Source: Verrucomicrobiota bacterium (GTDB lineage Bacteria > Pseudomonadota > Gammaproteobacteria > Nevskiales > Nevskiaceae). Taken from it: a DNA stretch of 44,692 bases. The stretch is from positions 1 through 44,692 of the forward strand of contig CAJCJI010000221.1 in assembly GCA_903970595.1 (NCBI GenBank), written 5' to 3'. A program made the position numbers and the translations under genes. Positions 26,635 through 35,566 of this stretch are shown one piece after another. A model generated the notes under the pieces. It did no database searches, was not told the DNA's origin, and saw only the letters and a list, made by a program, of their open reading frames with translations. How positions within the stretch are numbered: the stretch's first letter is position 1; the number at the start of each line of letters is the position of its first letter.

Positions 26635-28455
26635 ATGACGGATCGAGCAAACAACAACGGCGGCGTCGAAGCGGAACCTGTGACAGCGGGCCAGGCCGGA
26701 CTCTGGGGTCAGCTCGGCCCGATCCTGCGCGCCCTGCGGGTCTCGGCCGCTGGCAATGCGATCCTGCGGCTGGTGATCGAACTGATCGTGGTGATCGTCG
26801 CCACCGCCTACGGACAGATCCAGCTCAATAGCTGGAACAAGCCGTTCTACGACGCCCTGTCGCGCCGCGACGTCAAGGGCTTCCTGGTTCAGCTCGGCGT
26901 GTTCTTCGTGATCACCGGGTTGCTGCTGGTGCTCGTCGTAGCGCAGAAATGGGTGGTGGAGAGCCTCAAGGTCAGCCTGCGCGAGGGCCTGGTGCGGGAT
27001 CTCGTCGGCCACTGGATGAGCCCGCGCCGGGCCTTCTGGCTGGCCCATGCCGGGCCGATGGGGGTCAACCCGGACCAGCGCATGCACGAAGACGCGCGCA
27101 AGCTGTGCGAGCTGTCCTGCGACCTGGGTTCGGGCCTGCTCCAGGCCACGGTCCTGTTCGTGACCTTTGCCGGCATCCTGTGGACGATGTCCAGCGGCTT
27201 CAGCCTGCATGTCGGCGGCGGCGACTATCCCATCCCCGGTTTCATGCTGTGGGTGGCCATTCTCTACGCCGGCGCCGGTTCGCTGCTCAGCTGGTGGGTC
27301 GGGCGCAGCCTGATCGACCGCAACGCCGAGCGCTACGCGCGGGAAGCGGATCTGCGCTTTTCGCTGGTGCACATCAACGAACACCTGGACGGCATTTCGC
27401 TGGCCGGCGGCGAAGCCGACGAAAACCGGCGTGTGGAGGTGTACCTGGCCGAGGTGCTCGCCGCCACGCGCCGCATCGTCACCGGCCTGACCAATCTGAC
27501 CTGGATCACCTCGGGCTTCGGCTGGATCACCCTGGTCGCACCGATCCTGGTGGCGGTGCCCCTGTACTTCGCCGGCAAGATCTCCTTCGGCGGATTGATG
27601 ATGGCCGCTTCCGCCTTCACCCAGGCGCAGTCCTCCCTGCGCTGGTTCGTCGACAACTTCAGCGTCATTGCCGACTGGCGCGCCACCCTGCTGCGCGTCG
27701 CCAGCTTCCGCCAGGCCCTGACCGCGGACCAGTTGCCGCAGGACCATACCAGCCGCATCCGCTATGAAGAGGGCGAGCCGGGAACCCTGCGCATCGAAAA
27801 CCTCGAGCTCAGTTCCCCTTCCGGCCGTGAAATGCTCAAGGAGCGCGATGTGGTGGTGAAGGCGGGCGAGCGCGTGCTGGTGCTGGCTGCGCCCGGAACC
27901 GGCAAGACGCTGCTGTTCCGCGCCCTGGCGGGCTTGTGGCCCTGGGGCGCCGGGCGCATCGCCAGCCCGAAGGGAGAGCCGATCTTTTATATGCCGCGTG
28001 GCACGCCCTACCTGCCGCGCGGCACCCTGCGCGAAGTCCTGGCCTATCCGGCACAGGCCGGGAACTTCGGCGAAGACGCCTACGTTCATGCCCTGGGGCG
28101 CCTCGGCCTCGAGCGCCTGGTGCCGGCGCTCGACCTGATCCAGCGCTGGGACCGCGAGTTGAGCCAGGAAGAGCAGCTCAGCCTGGCCTTTGCCCGCATC
28201 GTGCTGCAAGCGCCGCCCTGGGTGCTGATGGATGATGCCTTCGGCTCGCTCGACGACGCCGCGCTCGAACGCGTGGTCGATGTGTTCGCAAGCGAACTCA
28301 AGGCCACCAGCGTCATCCACATCGGCCGCGCCGCGCAGGGGCTCGACACCATGTTTCCGCGTGTCCTGCACCTGGTCAAGACTCCGGGCCAGGCGGCCTC
28401 GGCCGAGCCGTCCAGTACGGCACCGCCGCGCAAGGCGACGGCGAACAGCCCATGA
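26635..28455 (+). CDS. YddA/SbmA-type ABC membrane protein with degenerate ATPase domain
   Basis: A 606-residue fused permease-ATPase of the ABC_membrane_2 (SbmA/BacA/YddA) family. The membrane domain (about 35-340) has IQLNSWNKPFYDALSRRD, the family hallmark, and NPDQRMHEDARKL. The C-terminal domain resembles an ABC ATPase but deviates at every key site: Walker A is A418-A-P-G-T-G-K-T (first Gly is Ala); the signature is L509-S-Q-E-E-Q (LSxGE Gly is Glu512); after Walker B Asp533 the catalytic Glu is Asp534; the H-loop VISVGHR position reads V560-I-H-I-G-R565. SbmA itself has no ATPase domain and runs on proton motive force, so this may be a family member with a decaying ATPase. Its stop overlaps the next start (ATGA), so the two genes are coupled. 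Confidence 0.88.
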   Translation: MTDRANNNGGVEAEPVTAGQAGLWGQLGPILRALRVSAAGNAILRLVIELIVVIVATAYGQIQLNSWNKPFYDALSRRDVKGFLVQLGVFFVITGLLLVLVVAQKWVVESLKVSLREGLVRDLVGHWMSPRRAFWLAHAGPMGVNPDQRMHEDARKLCELSCDLGSGLLQATVLFVTFAGILWTMSSGFSLHVGGGDYPIPGFMLWVAILYAGAGSLLSWWVGRSLIDRNAERYAREADLRFSLVHINEHLDGISLAGGEADENRRVEVYLAEVLAATRRIVTGLTNLTWITSGFGWITLVAPILVAVPLYFAGKISFGGLMMAASAFTQAQSSLRWFVDNFSVIADWRATLLRVASFRQALTADQLPQDHTSRIRYEEGEPGTLRIENLELSSPSGREMLKERDVVVKAGERVLVLAAPGTGKTLLFRALAGLWPWGAGRIASPKGEPIFYMPRGTPYLPRGTLREVLAYPAQAGNFGEDAYVHALGRLGLERLVPALDLIQRWDRELSQEEQLSLAFARIVLQAPPWVLMDDAFGSLDDAALERVVDVFASELKATSVIHIGRAAQGLDTMFPRVLHLVKTPGQAASAEPSSTAPPRKATANSP

Positions 28456-30725
28456 TCAGCCGGTTCTCCTTGGCCGGGTGCCTGCTGCTGTGCTCGATGC
28501 TGGCGCCGGCCTGCTGGGCCGACGAGGGGGAGTTCGAATTCCAGGCGCCGGCGACGGCGGCCGATGCCGGCCTCGGCGCGGCCGTGCGCGACCTGGCCGA
28601 ACGCGTGCTGCCAGTGTATGAAGAGCAGGACCCCGAGCGCTACCTGGCCAACCTGTCCGCCCTGCAGATGGTCGCCGGGGATTATGCCTCGGCCGACGAG
28701 ACGCGCCAGTCGCTGCGCGAGCGGCGCAAAGCCTCCGACCCCGGCCGGCTGGCGGAGCGTGCCCTGCTGTTCGACCTGTATGCGCATGCCAAGGCGCTGG
28801 AAGCAGGCGGCACGATGCCCTTCGGCCAGGCGTTTACCCTATCGTTCCGTGAGGAGGTGCCCAAGCTCAACGACCGGGACGCCTACACCGTCACCGGCTG
28901 GCTCGGCACGCCGCTGTCCAGCCTGCAGGCCGCCTTGCAGAAATCCCTCGACCAGCTGCGCGCAAAGTCCGGCATCAGCCAGCCGGAAGCGCTCGACCTG
29001 ATCTGGAACTACCTCACCTTCGATGCCTTTCGCAGCCTGGCGCCCCTGGTCGAAACGCTGGGCAGCGCCGACGAGAGCAGGCGCTATCGCACCGAGGACA
29101 AGATGCTGCTCAAGATCCGCGGCGCGGCGCCGATCCATATCCGCCTGGTGTTTCCGAGGAGCATTGCCAATACCTCCGCCAGGCTGCCGGCGCTGCTTGA
29201 ATTCTCGATTTTCGGGACCAACGACGACGCCATGGCCAGCGCGGCCCACGGCTACGTCGGAGTAGTGGCCTATCGGTTCGGGACGGAGCAGCGCCGCAGC
29301 GGCCTGGTTCCGTTCGAGCATGACGGCGAGGATGCCAGGGCGGTGATCGAATGGATTGCCAGGCAGAAGTGGAGCGATGGCCGGGTCGGCATGTATGGCG
29401 GCGGCTACAGCGCCTTCGCCGCCTGGGCCGCCGCAAAACGCCCGCCGGCCGCGCTCAAGGCCATTGCCACGGCCGATGCCATGGCGCCGGGCATCGATTT
29501 CCCCCTCGCTGGCAACATCTTCCGCAACAGCGCCTTGCGCTGGGCGGCGGACAACATCCAGGGGCTGGCCGATTCCGGCGAACGGGAGGATGCGCAGTGG
29601 CGCGCGCTCGATCTTGCCTGGTACCGCAAGGGTTCGCCTTACCGGGCGCTCGACCGTCGGCTCAGGAAACCGCGGGTCAGCCTCATTTTTCAAGGCTGGC
29701 TCAGCCATCCCAGCTATGATCGTTACTGGCAGAAGATGATTCCCCATGCGGAGCAATTCGCCAAAATCGATATTCCGGTGCTGGCGACCACCGGCTACTA
29801 CGCCAGGGGCCAGGCCGGCAGCCTGTACTATTTCAGCCAGCACCAGCACTACCGGCCCGGCGCCGAAGATGCGTTGCTGATCGGTCCCTATGATGATGCC
29901 AGGGTGCAGGGCGGGCGCTCGGCGCTGCTGCGGGATTACCCTCTGGATACGGCAGCCCTGGTCGATCTGCGCGAGCTGCGCTACCAGTGGTTCGACCATG
30001 TGCTCAAGGGCGCCGTCCGGCCGGCGCTGCTGCAGGATCGCGTCAACTTCGAAGTCATGGGCGCGAACCAGTGGCGGCATGTCCCGTCGCTTGCAGCCAT
30101 GGCCGATGGAACGCTGCGCCTGTATCTGGACGCCGGCTCGGCCGATGGCAGGCACCGGCTGGTACCGGTTCTCCCCAAGGCCGAAACAGTCCTGGCGCAG
30201 ACCGTCAACCTCGCAGATCGCGGCGGCGCCCAGGCCAGCCTTGCGCCGCCATCCATCCTCACCAAGGACCTGGCCCCCGGACAAAGCATCTGCTACGTGA
30301 GCGAACCGCTGAAACAGGCGACCGAAGTGGATGGCCAGCTCGCCGGCCAGCTCGATTTCACGATGAACAAGATGGATCTGGACCTGAATCTGAGCCTGTA
30401 CGAACTTCTGCCGGACGGCGAATACCTGCAGCTGTCCGACCCCTACGAATTCCGCGCCAGCTACGCGGGCGACCGCGCGCATCGCCATCTGCTGAAGGCG
30501 GGCGTGCGCCAGCAGCTGCCGATCACCAGCGAGCGCATCGTCAGCCGCAGGCTCGAGGCCGGCAGCCGCCTGGTGCTGGTGCTGGGAGTCAACCTGCGGC
30601 CGGACCGGCAGATCGATTATGGAACCGGCGGCGACGTCAGCGCCGAGTCCATCGCCGACGCGCATGTCCCCCTGAAGATCCAGTGGTACAGCAGCAGCTA
30701 TGTCGAGGTGCCGGTGCGCAGGTAA
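28452..30725 (+). CDS. Exported CocE/NonD-family protein lacking the catalytic triad
   Basis: A 757-residue protein with a signal peptide to about residue 23 (APACWA). The N-terminal helical region (about 25-215) is followed by a CocE/X-Pro-dipeptidyl-peptidase-type alpha/beta-hydrolase domain (about 225-540) and a C-terminal jelly-roll domain (about 550-750). The nucleophile elbow, normally GGSY, is G316-G-G318-Y, so Ser is replaced by Gly. The GYYD acid position is A451 (GYYARGQ). The GPYDH His position is D482 (GPYDDAR). The family residues are from memory of CocE/NonD sequences. The fold otherwise looks intact, with no frameshift. It is coupled by a 4-bp overlap to the ABC-type membrane protein gene. 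Likely a periplasmic pseudoenzyme or binding protein. Confidence 0.87.
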   Translation: MISRFSLAGCLLLCSMLAPACWADEGEFEFQAPATAADAGLGAAVRDLAERVLPVYEEQDPERYLANLSALQMVAGDYASADETRQSLRERRKASDPGRLAERALLFDLYAHAKALEAGGTMPFGQAFTLSFREEVPKLNDRDAYTVTGWLGTPLSSLQAALQKSLDQLRAKSGISQPEALDLIWNYLTFDAFRSLAPLVETLGSADESRRYRTEDKMLLKIRGAAPIHIRLVFPRSIANTSARLPALLEFSIFGTNDDAMASAAHGYVGVVAYRFGTEQRRSGLVPFEHDGEDARAVIEWIARQKWSDGRVGMYGGGYSAFAAWAAAKRPPAALKAIATADAMAPGIDFPLAGNIFRNSALRWAADNIQGLADSGEREDAQWRALDLAWYRKGSPYRALDRRLRKPRVSLIFQGWLSHPSYDRYWQKMIPHAEQFAKIDIPVLATTGYYARGQAGSLYYFSQHQHYRPGAEDALLIGPYDDARVQGGRSALLRDYPLDTAALVDLRELRYQWFDHVLKGAVRPALLQDRVNFEVMGANQWRHVPSLAAMADGTLRLYLDAGSADGRHRLVPVLPKAETVLAQTVNLADRGGAQASLAPPSILTKDLAPGQSICYVSEPLKQATEVDGQLAGQLDFTMNKMDLDLNLSLYELLPDGEYLQLSDPYEFRASYAGDRAHRHLLKAGVRQQLPITSERIVSRRLEAGSRLVLVLGVNLRPDRQIDYGTGGDVSAESIADAHVPLKIQWYSSSYVEVPVRR

Positions 30726-30744
30726 GAATGCGCGGCGCCTCGCT

Positions 30745-32109
30745 TTAACCTACTGTTTCCGCTTCCGGCATTTCCAGGCTGAAGGTTTCGGCGGCGTCGT
30801 CGTAGGTGAACAGCTCGGCGTAGCGGCCCCACATGGTGACCGCCCGCAGGGTCTGTTCGGCGGCGCTGTCGCTCAGGTAATCCTCCAGCTCCGACAGGAA
30901 GCGCACGGCCGGCGCGCGATGGCCGGGGCGCTCGTCCAACACGCTCTTGATGTGCGCGGCCAGCGGAATCCGGGTCAGCATCTGCTTGGCGAAGCCCACC
31001 TTGCGGCTTTGCGTATCGGCCAGGGCAAACTGCTGACCCAGCGGGGTCAAGTGCACGTCGCCGTTGGCGATCTCGGCGTAGCCGAGCATCTGCAGCGACT
31101 CGGCCAGCGGAAAGAATTCGTCCACCTCCAGCGCCAGGGTCTGCGCCAGGGCCGGCATGTCGGCATGGCCATGGTAGATATCCGAGGCCAGGGTTTCGAT
31201 CAGACCGGCGAGCAGGTTGGTCGAAACCTCGTGCAGTCGCTCGCCGATCGACAGCACTGTGGCCTTGCCGGCGTCGGCGCGCACCGTCATGCGCGAGTAG
31301 ATGTCGTCCACCAGCTGGCGGAAGCGGGGGTCCAGGCGGTTGCGCGGGTGCTTGAACGGCACCTTGATCTCGGCCACCACCCGGCCCGGGTTGGCCGAAA
31401 ACACCAGGATACGATCACACATGAACACCGCCTCCTCGATGTTGTGCGTCACCAGCAGCACGGCCTTGATCGGCAGCTTGTTTTCTATCCACAAGTCGAG
31501 GAAGTCGGTGCGCAGGGTTTCGGCGGTCAGCACGTCCAAGGCGGAGAACGGCTCGTCCATCAGCAGGATGGTGGGATTGACCACCAGGGCGCGGGCAAAG
31601 CCGACGCGCTGGCGCATGCCGCCGGACAGCTCGCGCGGGTAGGCGTTGGCAAATCCGTCCAAGCCGATCAGGTCGATGGCCCGCAGCGCCAGTTCGCGCA
31701 TCTCATCGGGGGGCACCCCCTGCGCTTCCAGGCCGGCCTCTACGTTCTGCAGCACCGTCAGCCAGGGAAACAGGGCGAAGGACTGGAACACCATGGAAAT
31801 CCCTTCCGCCGCCCCATGCAGCGGCTGTCCCCGGTAGATCACCTCGCCGTCGGAAGCCTTGATCAGGCCGGCGACGATGCGCAGCAGCGTCGACTTGCCG
31901 GAGCCCGAGCGGCCCAGCAGGCCGATGATCTCGCCCTTGTGCAGGTCCAGGTTGACCGATTCCAGCACCACCAGCGGCTCGCCGTGGGGGCGCCTGAAGG
32001 AGCGGCGCACGCCGCGCACTTGCAGCACGGTTTCGCCGGGTTGGCCGGCCGCCGCCGAAGTGGCTGCCGGCGCAGACGCGGGTGCCGGATTCCTGGATTC
32101 CTCGTTCAT
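30745..32109 (-). CDS. ABC importer ATPase, nitrate/sulfonate/taurine type, with C-terminal AAA-associated domain
   Basis: A 454-residue protein. A complete ATPase domain (about 28-260) carries Walker A GRSGSGKST, Q-loop VFQSFALFPW, signature LSGGMRQR, Walker B ILLMDEPFSALD and H-loop VTHN. The FPWLTVLQNVEAGL motif marks the nitrate/taurine importer subfamily. The C-terminal extension (about 290-440) is the AAA-associated domain (PF09821 type). It has no signal peptide and acts on the inner face of the membrane with the fused permease, 11 bp upstream on the same strand. It is convergent with the CocE-like gene (19 bp gap). Confidence 0.93.
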   Translation of the reverse strand: MNEESRNPAPASAPAATSAAAGQPGETVLQVRGVRRSFRRPHGEPLVVLESVNLDLHKGEIIGLLGRSGSGKSTLLRIVAGLIKASDGEVIYRGQPLHGAAEGISMVFQSFALFPWLTVLQNVEAGLEAQGVPPDEMRELALRAIDLIGLDGFANAYPRELSGGMRQRVGFARALVVNPTILLMDEPFSALDVLTAETLRTDFLDLWIENKLPIKAVLLVTHNIEEAVFMCDRILVFSANPGRVVAEIKVPFKHPRNRLDPRFRQLVDDIYSRMTVRADAGKATVLSIGERLHEVSTNLLAGLIETLASDIYHGHADMPALAQTLALEVDEFFPLAESLQMLGYAEIANGDVHLTPLGQQFALADTQSRKVGFAKQMLTRIPLAAHIKSVLDERPGHRAPAVRFLSELEDYLSDSAAEQTLRAVTMWGRYAELFTYDDAAETFSLEMPEAETVG

Positions 32110-32120
32110 CCGTTGTCTCC

Positions 32121-33941
32121 TTATTCATCGATGCCGGCAAGACGTTCGGCGCTGCTGTACAGCGGCCGCCACAGCACCCGGTTGAATCCGACCACGAACA
32201 GCGACATCACCGCCACCCCCAGCACCAGGCGCGGGTAATCCGCATCGGTGGAGGCCTGTTCGATATACGCGCCCAGGCCGAAGGCCTGCACATGGGTATG
32301 GCCCCAGGTGACCCACTCCGCCACGATGCTGGCGTTCCAGCAGCCGCCCGCGGCCGTCATGGCGCCGGTGACGTAGTAGGGCAGGATGCCGGGGATCATG
32401 GCGCGCTTCCACCACAGCCAGCCGCGCAAGTGCAGGTTGCCGGCAGCGTCGCGCAGATCGTGCGGAAATACGCTGGCGCCGGCGACCACGTTAAACAGGA
32501 TGTACCACTGCGTGCCGAAGATCATCAGGGGGCTGAGCCAGATGTCCGGGTGCAGGTGGAAACTGACGATCAGCGCCACCGCCACCGGGAACAACAGGTT
32601 GGCGGGAAAGGCCGCGAGGAACTGTGCTGCCGGTTGGGCCATGGCCGCCAGCCGGGGGCGCAGGCCGATGGCGACGCCGATCGGCACCCAGATCAGGCTG
32701 GCCAGGGCCACCAGCAGGATGACGCGGGTCATCGTCGCCAGGCCCAGCAGCACCGCGTGCCCGACCTCGCCGAAGCCGATGCTATGGCTGATGTAGCGCC
32801 CGGTGGTCCAGACGCCGTAGGCGGCGGTCAGGACGATGGCGCCATACCAGGCGATGTCCAGCGCCAGCGGCGTCCACGCCGGGAGTTGCAAGCTTGACTG
32901 GGAAACGGCCACGGCGGCGCGCCGCGGGCGCAGGATGCGGTTGAGGGCGTTATCGAACGGGCGCCACATCAGCGCGGCAAAGCGCGAGCGCTGCAGCATG
33001 CGCAGAATCCATGATTCCGGCTGTACCTGGCCCGGTTCGTTGTCGGCGCGGAATTTTTCGCCCCAGGCGATCAGCGGACGGAACAGCAGCTGGTCGTAGA
33101 GCAGGATCACGATCAGCATCGCCAGGATGGCCCAGCCGATGGCGCCACGATTCATTTGCAGGATGGCGGTGGCGACGTAGGAGCCGACTCCGGGCAAAGT
33201 GATGGTCTGGTCGCCTACAGTAATTGCTTCGGAGGCCACCACGAAGAACCAGCCGCCGGACATCGACATCATCATGTTCCAGATCAGGCCGGGCATGGCG
33301 AACGGCAGTTCCAGCCGGCGGAAGCGCTGCAAGGGGCCGAAGCGCAGGCTGGTACAGGCTTCCGACAGGTCCGGCGGCAAGGTGCGCAGGGACTGGTAGA
33401 TGGAAAACGTCATGTTCCAGGCCTGGCTGGTGAAGATCACGAACACCGAAGCCAGCTCGGCGCCGAGTACCCGGCCCGGGAACAGGCCGAGAAAAAACGT
33501 GTAGGTGAAGGTCAGGAAGCCCAGGATCGGCACCGACTGCAAGATGTCCAGCAGCGGGATCAATACGCGTTCCGCGCGCTTGCTCTTCGCCGCCAGGCTG
33601 GCATAGCCGATGCTGAAGACCAGCGACACCACCATGGCCGCGGCCATGCGCAGGGTGGTGCGCAGGGCGTAGTAGGGCAGGGCGGACGGATGCAGGTCCA
33701 CCGGCGTCTTTTCCAGGGCCGACAGCGGCGCGCCGAACTGCGAGGTGCCGAAGGACACCAGCAGCAGCGTGCCGAACAGCAGGGCGAACGCCACCAGGTC
33801 CCAGAAGCTCGGCAGGCCGCCGCGGGCGATGCCGCGCACCGCCAAGTAAGGATGCGCCACGATGCGGCGCACGGCGGCCGGCGCTTCCGCCAGCTCGCGC
33901 AGCAGGATTTTCGGATCGCCAGAGCCCGTCCTGAATTCCAC
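32121..33941 (-). CDS. Fused double permease of a nitrate/taurine-type ABC importer
   Basis: A 606-residue membrane protein containing two tandem binding-protein-dependent permease domains (about 85-300 and 385-590). The EAA-type cytoplasmic loops are EACTSLRFGPLQRFRRLELPFAMPGLIWNM and DAAGNLHLRGWLWWKRAMIPGILPYYVTG. Most relatives of the taurine/nitrate type use two identical permease chains; here the two halves differ and are fused. The start is GTG at 33941 with GAGG 6 nt upstream. It is the first gene of a two-gene operon with the ATPase; no periplasmic binding-protein gene is adjacent. The substrate is unknown. Confidence 0.92.
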   Translation of the reverse strand: MEFRTGSGDPKILLRELAEAPAAVRRIVAHPYLAVRGIARGGLPSFWDLVAFALLFGTLLLVSFGTSQFGAPLSALEKTPVDLHPSALPYYALRTTLRMAAAMVVSLVFSIGYASLAAKSKRAERVLIPLLDILQSVPILGFLTFTYTFFLGLFPGRVLGAELASVFVIFTSQAWNMTFSIYQSLRTLPPDLSEACTSLRFGPLQRFRRLELPFAMPGLIWNMMMSMSGGWFFVVASEAITVGDQTITLPGVGSYVATAILQMNRGAIGWAILAMLIVILLYDQLLFRPLIAWGEKFRADNEPGQVQPESWILRMLQRSRFAALMWRPFDNALNRILRPRRAAVAVSQSSLQLPAWTPLALDIAWYGAIVLTAAYGVWTTGRYISHSIGFGEVGHAVLLGLATMTRVILLVALASLIWVPIGVAIGLRPRLAAMAQPAAQFLAAFPANLLFPVAVALIVSFHLHPDIWLSPLMIFGTQWYILFNVVAGASVFPHDLRDAAGNLHLRGWLWWKRAMIPGILPYYVTGAMTAAGGCWNASIVAEWVTWGHTHVQAFGLGAYIEQASTDADYPRLVLGVAVMSLFVVGFNRVLWRPLYSSAERLAGIDE

Positions 33942-34073
33942 GGTCCGCCTCGTCGCAGATGCTGATGGATGTCAGGGGCTGCCGCGAGGACAGACCCTTA
34001 GGCACCGGCCGCGCCGGTTCGGCGCATAGTCTAGTGCAAGAGCATGCCGCGGCGAGACTTTTTTTCGTTCCCG

Positions 34074-35405
34074 CTAGTGTTTCTGCTCGGGCCGTCCGAC
34101 GCAGTCGTAGGTGAAGCCTTCGCCGCGCACCCAGGCCGGGTCGTACAGATTGCGGCCGTCGACGATCACCGGCTGCTTCAGCAGGGCCTTGAGTTGCTGC
34201 AGGTTGGGGCTTTGGAACACACGCCACTCGGTCACCACCGCCAGCGCGTCGGCGCCTTCGGCCGCGTCCATTGGCGAATCCACCAGGGTCAGGTCGGGCC
34301 GTTCGCCGTAGATCTTGCGCGCCTCGTCCATCGCCACCGGATCGTAGGCGCGCACCTTGCCGCCCTCGGCCCAGATGGCCTCGATCAGGGTGCGGCTGGG
34401 GGCTTCGCGCATGTCGTCGGTGCGCGGCTTGAACGCCAGGCCCCAGACGGCGATGGTCTTGCCCTCCAGGCTGCCCAGGTGGCGGCGCAGCTTGCGGTGC
34501 AGGGTCTGTTTCTGCTGGTTGTTGACCAGTTCCACCGCCTTGAGGATGGCCGCGTCGAATTCGGCATCGGCGGCGCTTTTCACCAGCGCCTTGACGTCCT
34601 TGGGGAAGCAGGAGCCGCCGTAGCCGGCGCCCGGATAGATGAAGTGATAACCGATGCGCGGGTCGGCGCCGATGCCGATGCGCACCTTTTCGATGTCGGC
34701 GCCGATCTGCTCGGCCAGATTGGCGATTTCGTTCATGAAGCTGATCTTGGTCGCCAGCATGGCGTTCGCGGCGTATTTGGTCAGCTCGCTGGAACGCACA
34801 TCCATGATGATGACCCGGTCATGGTTGCGGTTGAACGGGCCATAAAGCGTCTGCATCAGCTTGGCCGCGCGCGGGCTGTCGGCGCCGACGATGATGCGGT
34901 CCGGCTTGTTGAAGTCGGCGATGGCATCGCCTTCCTTGAGGAATTCCGGGTTGGACACCGCGTCGAATTCCAGAGCGGCGCCGCGCTCGGCCAGCACCTC
35001 GCGCACCGCGTCGCGCACCTTGTCCGCCGTGCCGACCGGCACCGTGGACTTGGATACGATCAGGCGGTATTCGCTCATGTGCTGGGCGATGGACCGCGCC
35101 ACCGCGAGCACGTATTTGAGGTCGGCCGAACCGTCCTCGTTCGGCGGCGTGCCGACGGCGATGAACTGGTACAAGCCGTGCGCCACGCCGTCCGCCGCGT
35201 CCGTGGTGAAGCGCAGGCGCCCCTCCGCGGCGTTCTTCAGCACTAGCTCGGTCAAGCCGGGCTCGTAGATGGGAATCTGCCCCTGGCGCAGGCGGGCCAC
35301 CTTGTCGGCGTCGATGTCCACGCACAGCACATCGTTGCCGACATCGGCGAAACAGGCGGCGGTGACCAGCCCGACGTAACCGGAGCCGAAAATGGTGATA
35401 TTCAT
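34074..35405 (-). CDS. ugd: UDP-glucose 6-dehydrogenase
   Basis: A 443-residue enzyme oxidising UDP-glucose to UDP-glucuronate with two NAD+, supplying precursors of exopolysaccharide or lipid A modification. The N-terminal Rossmann motif is [23 protein letters not shown], with [24 protein letters not shown], and the active-site Cys266 in [10 protein letters not shown]. The dimer-helix and C-terminal UDP-binding domain include [18 protein letters not shown]. The ATG at 35405 lacks a clear Shine-Dalgarno. It is a single gene, divergent from the lipase gene. The 132-bp gap to the permease start holds a short ACCGGC-CGC-GCCGGT hairpin (34004-34018). Confidence 0.97.
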   Translation of the reverse strand: MNITIFGSGYVGLVTAACFADVGNDVLCVDIDADKVARLRQGQIPIYEPGLTELVLKNAAEGRLRFTTDAADGVAHGLYQFIAVGTPPNEDGSADLKYVLAVARSIAQHMSEYRLIVSKSTVPVGTADKVRDAVREVLAERGAALEFDAVSNPEFLKEGDAIADFNKPDRIIVGADSPRAAKLMQTLYGPFNRNHDRVIIMDVRSSELTKYAANAMLATKISFMNEIANLAEQIGADIEKVRIGIGADPRIGYHFIYPGAGYGGSCFPKDVKALVKSAADAEFDAAILKAVELVNNQQKQTLHRKLRRHLGSLEGKTIAVWGLAFKPRTDDMREAPSRTLIEAIWAEGGKVRAYDPVAMDEARKIYGERPDLTLVDSPMDAAEGADALAVVTEWRVFQSPNLQQLKALLKQPVIVDGRNLYDPAWVRGEGFTYDCVGRPEQKH

Positions 35406-35566
35406 GGATCGACAGGTATGAATGGATTGGAGTTTTTGGCGGTTTCCCGCCTTGAAGGCAGCGCCCGGCGCTCCCCTTGGGGCCGCCAGATGTTACCACC
35501 GTCAAAGGGCGGACCCTTTGAATCGCCCGGCCCGGCCTGAACGGTTCTTGGACAGGACTGTCTACT

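Noticed and set aside
29391-29411. Loss of the CocE-type nucleophile as a sequencing error
   Set aside because: Ser-to-Gly is a single-base change, but the acid and His positions, 0.4 kb further on, are also replaced, so one error cannot explain it.
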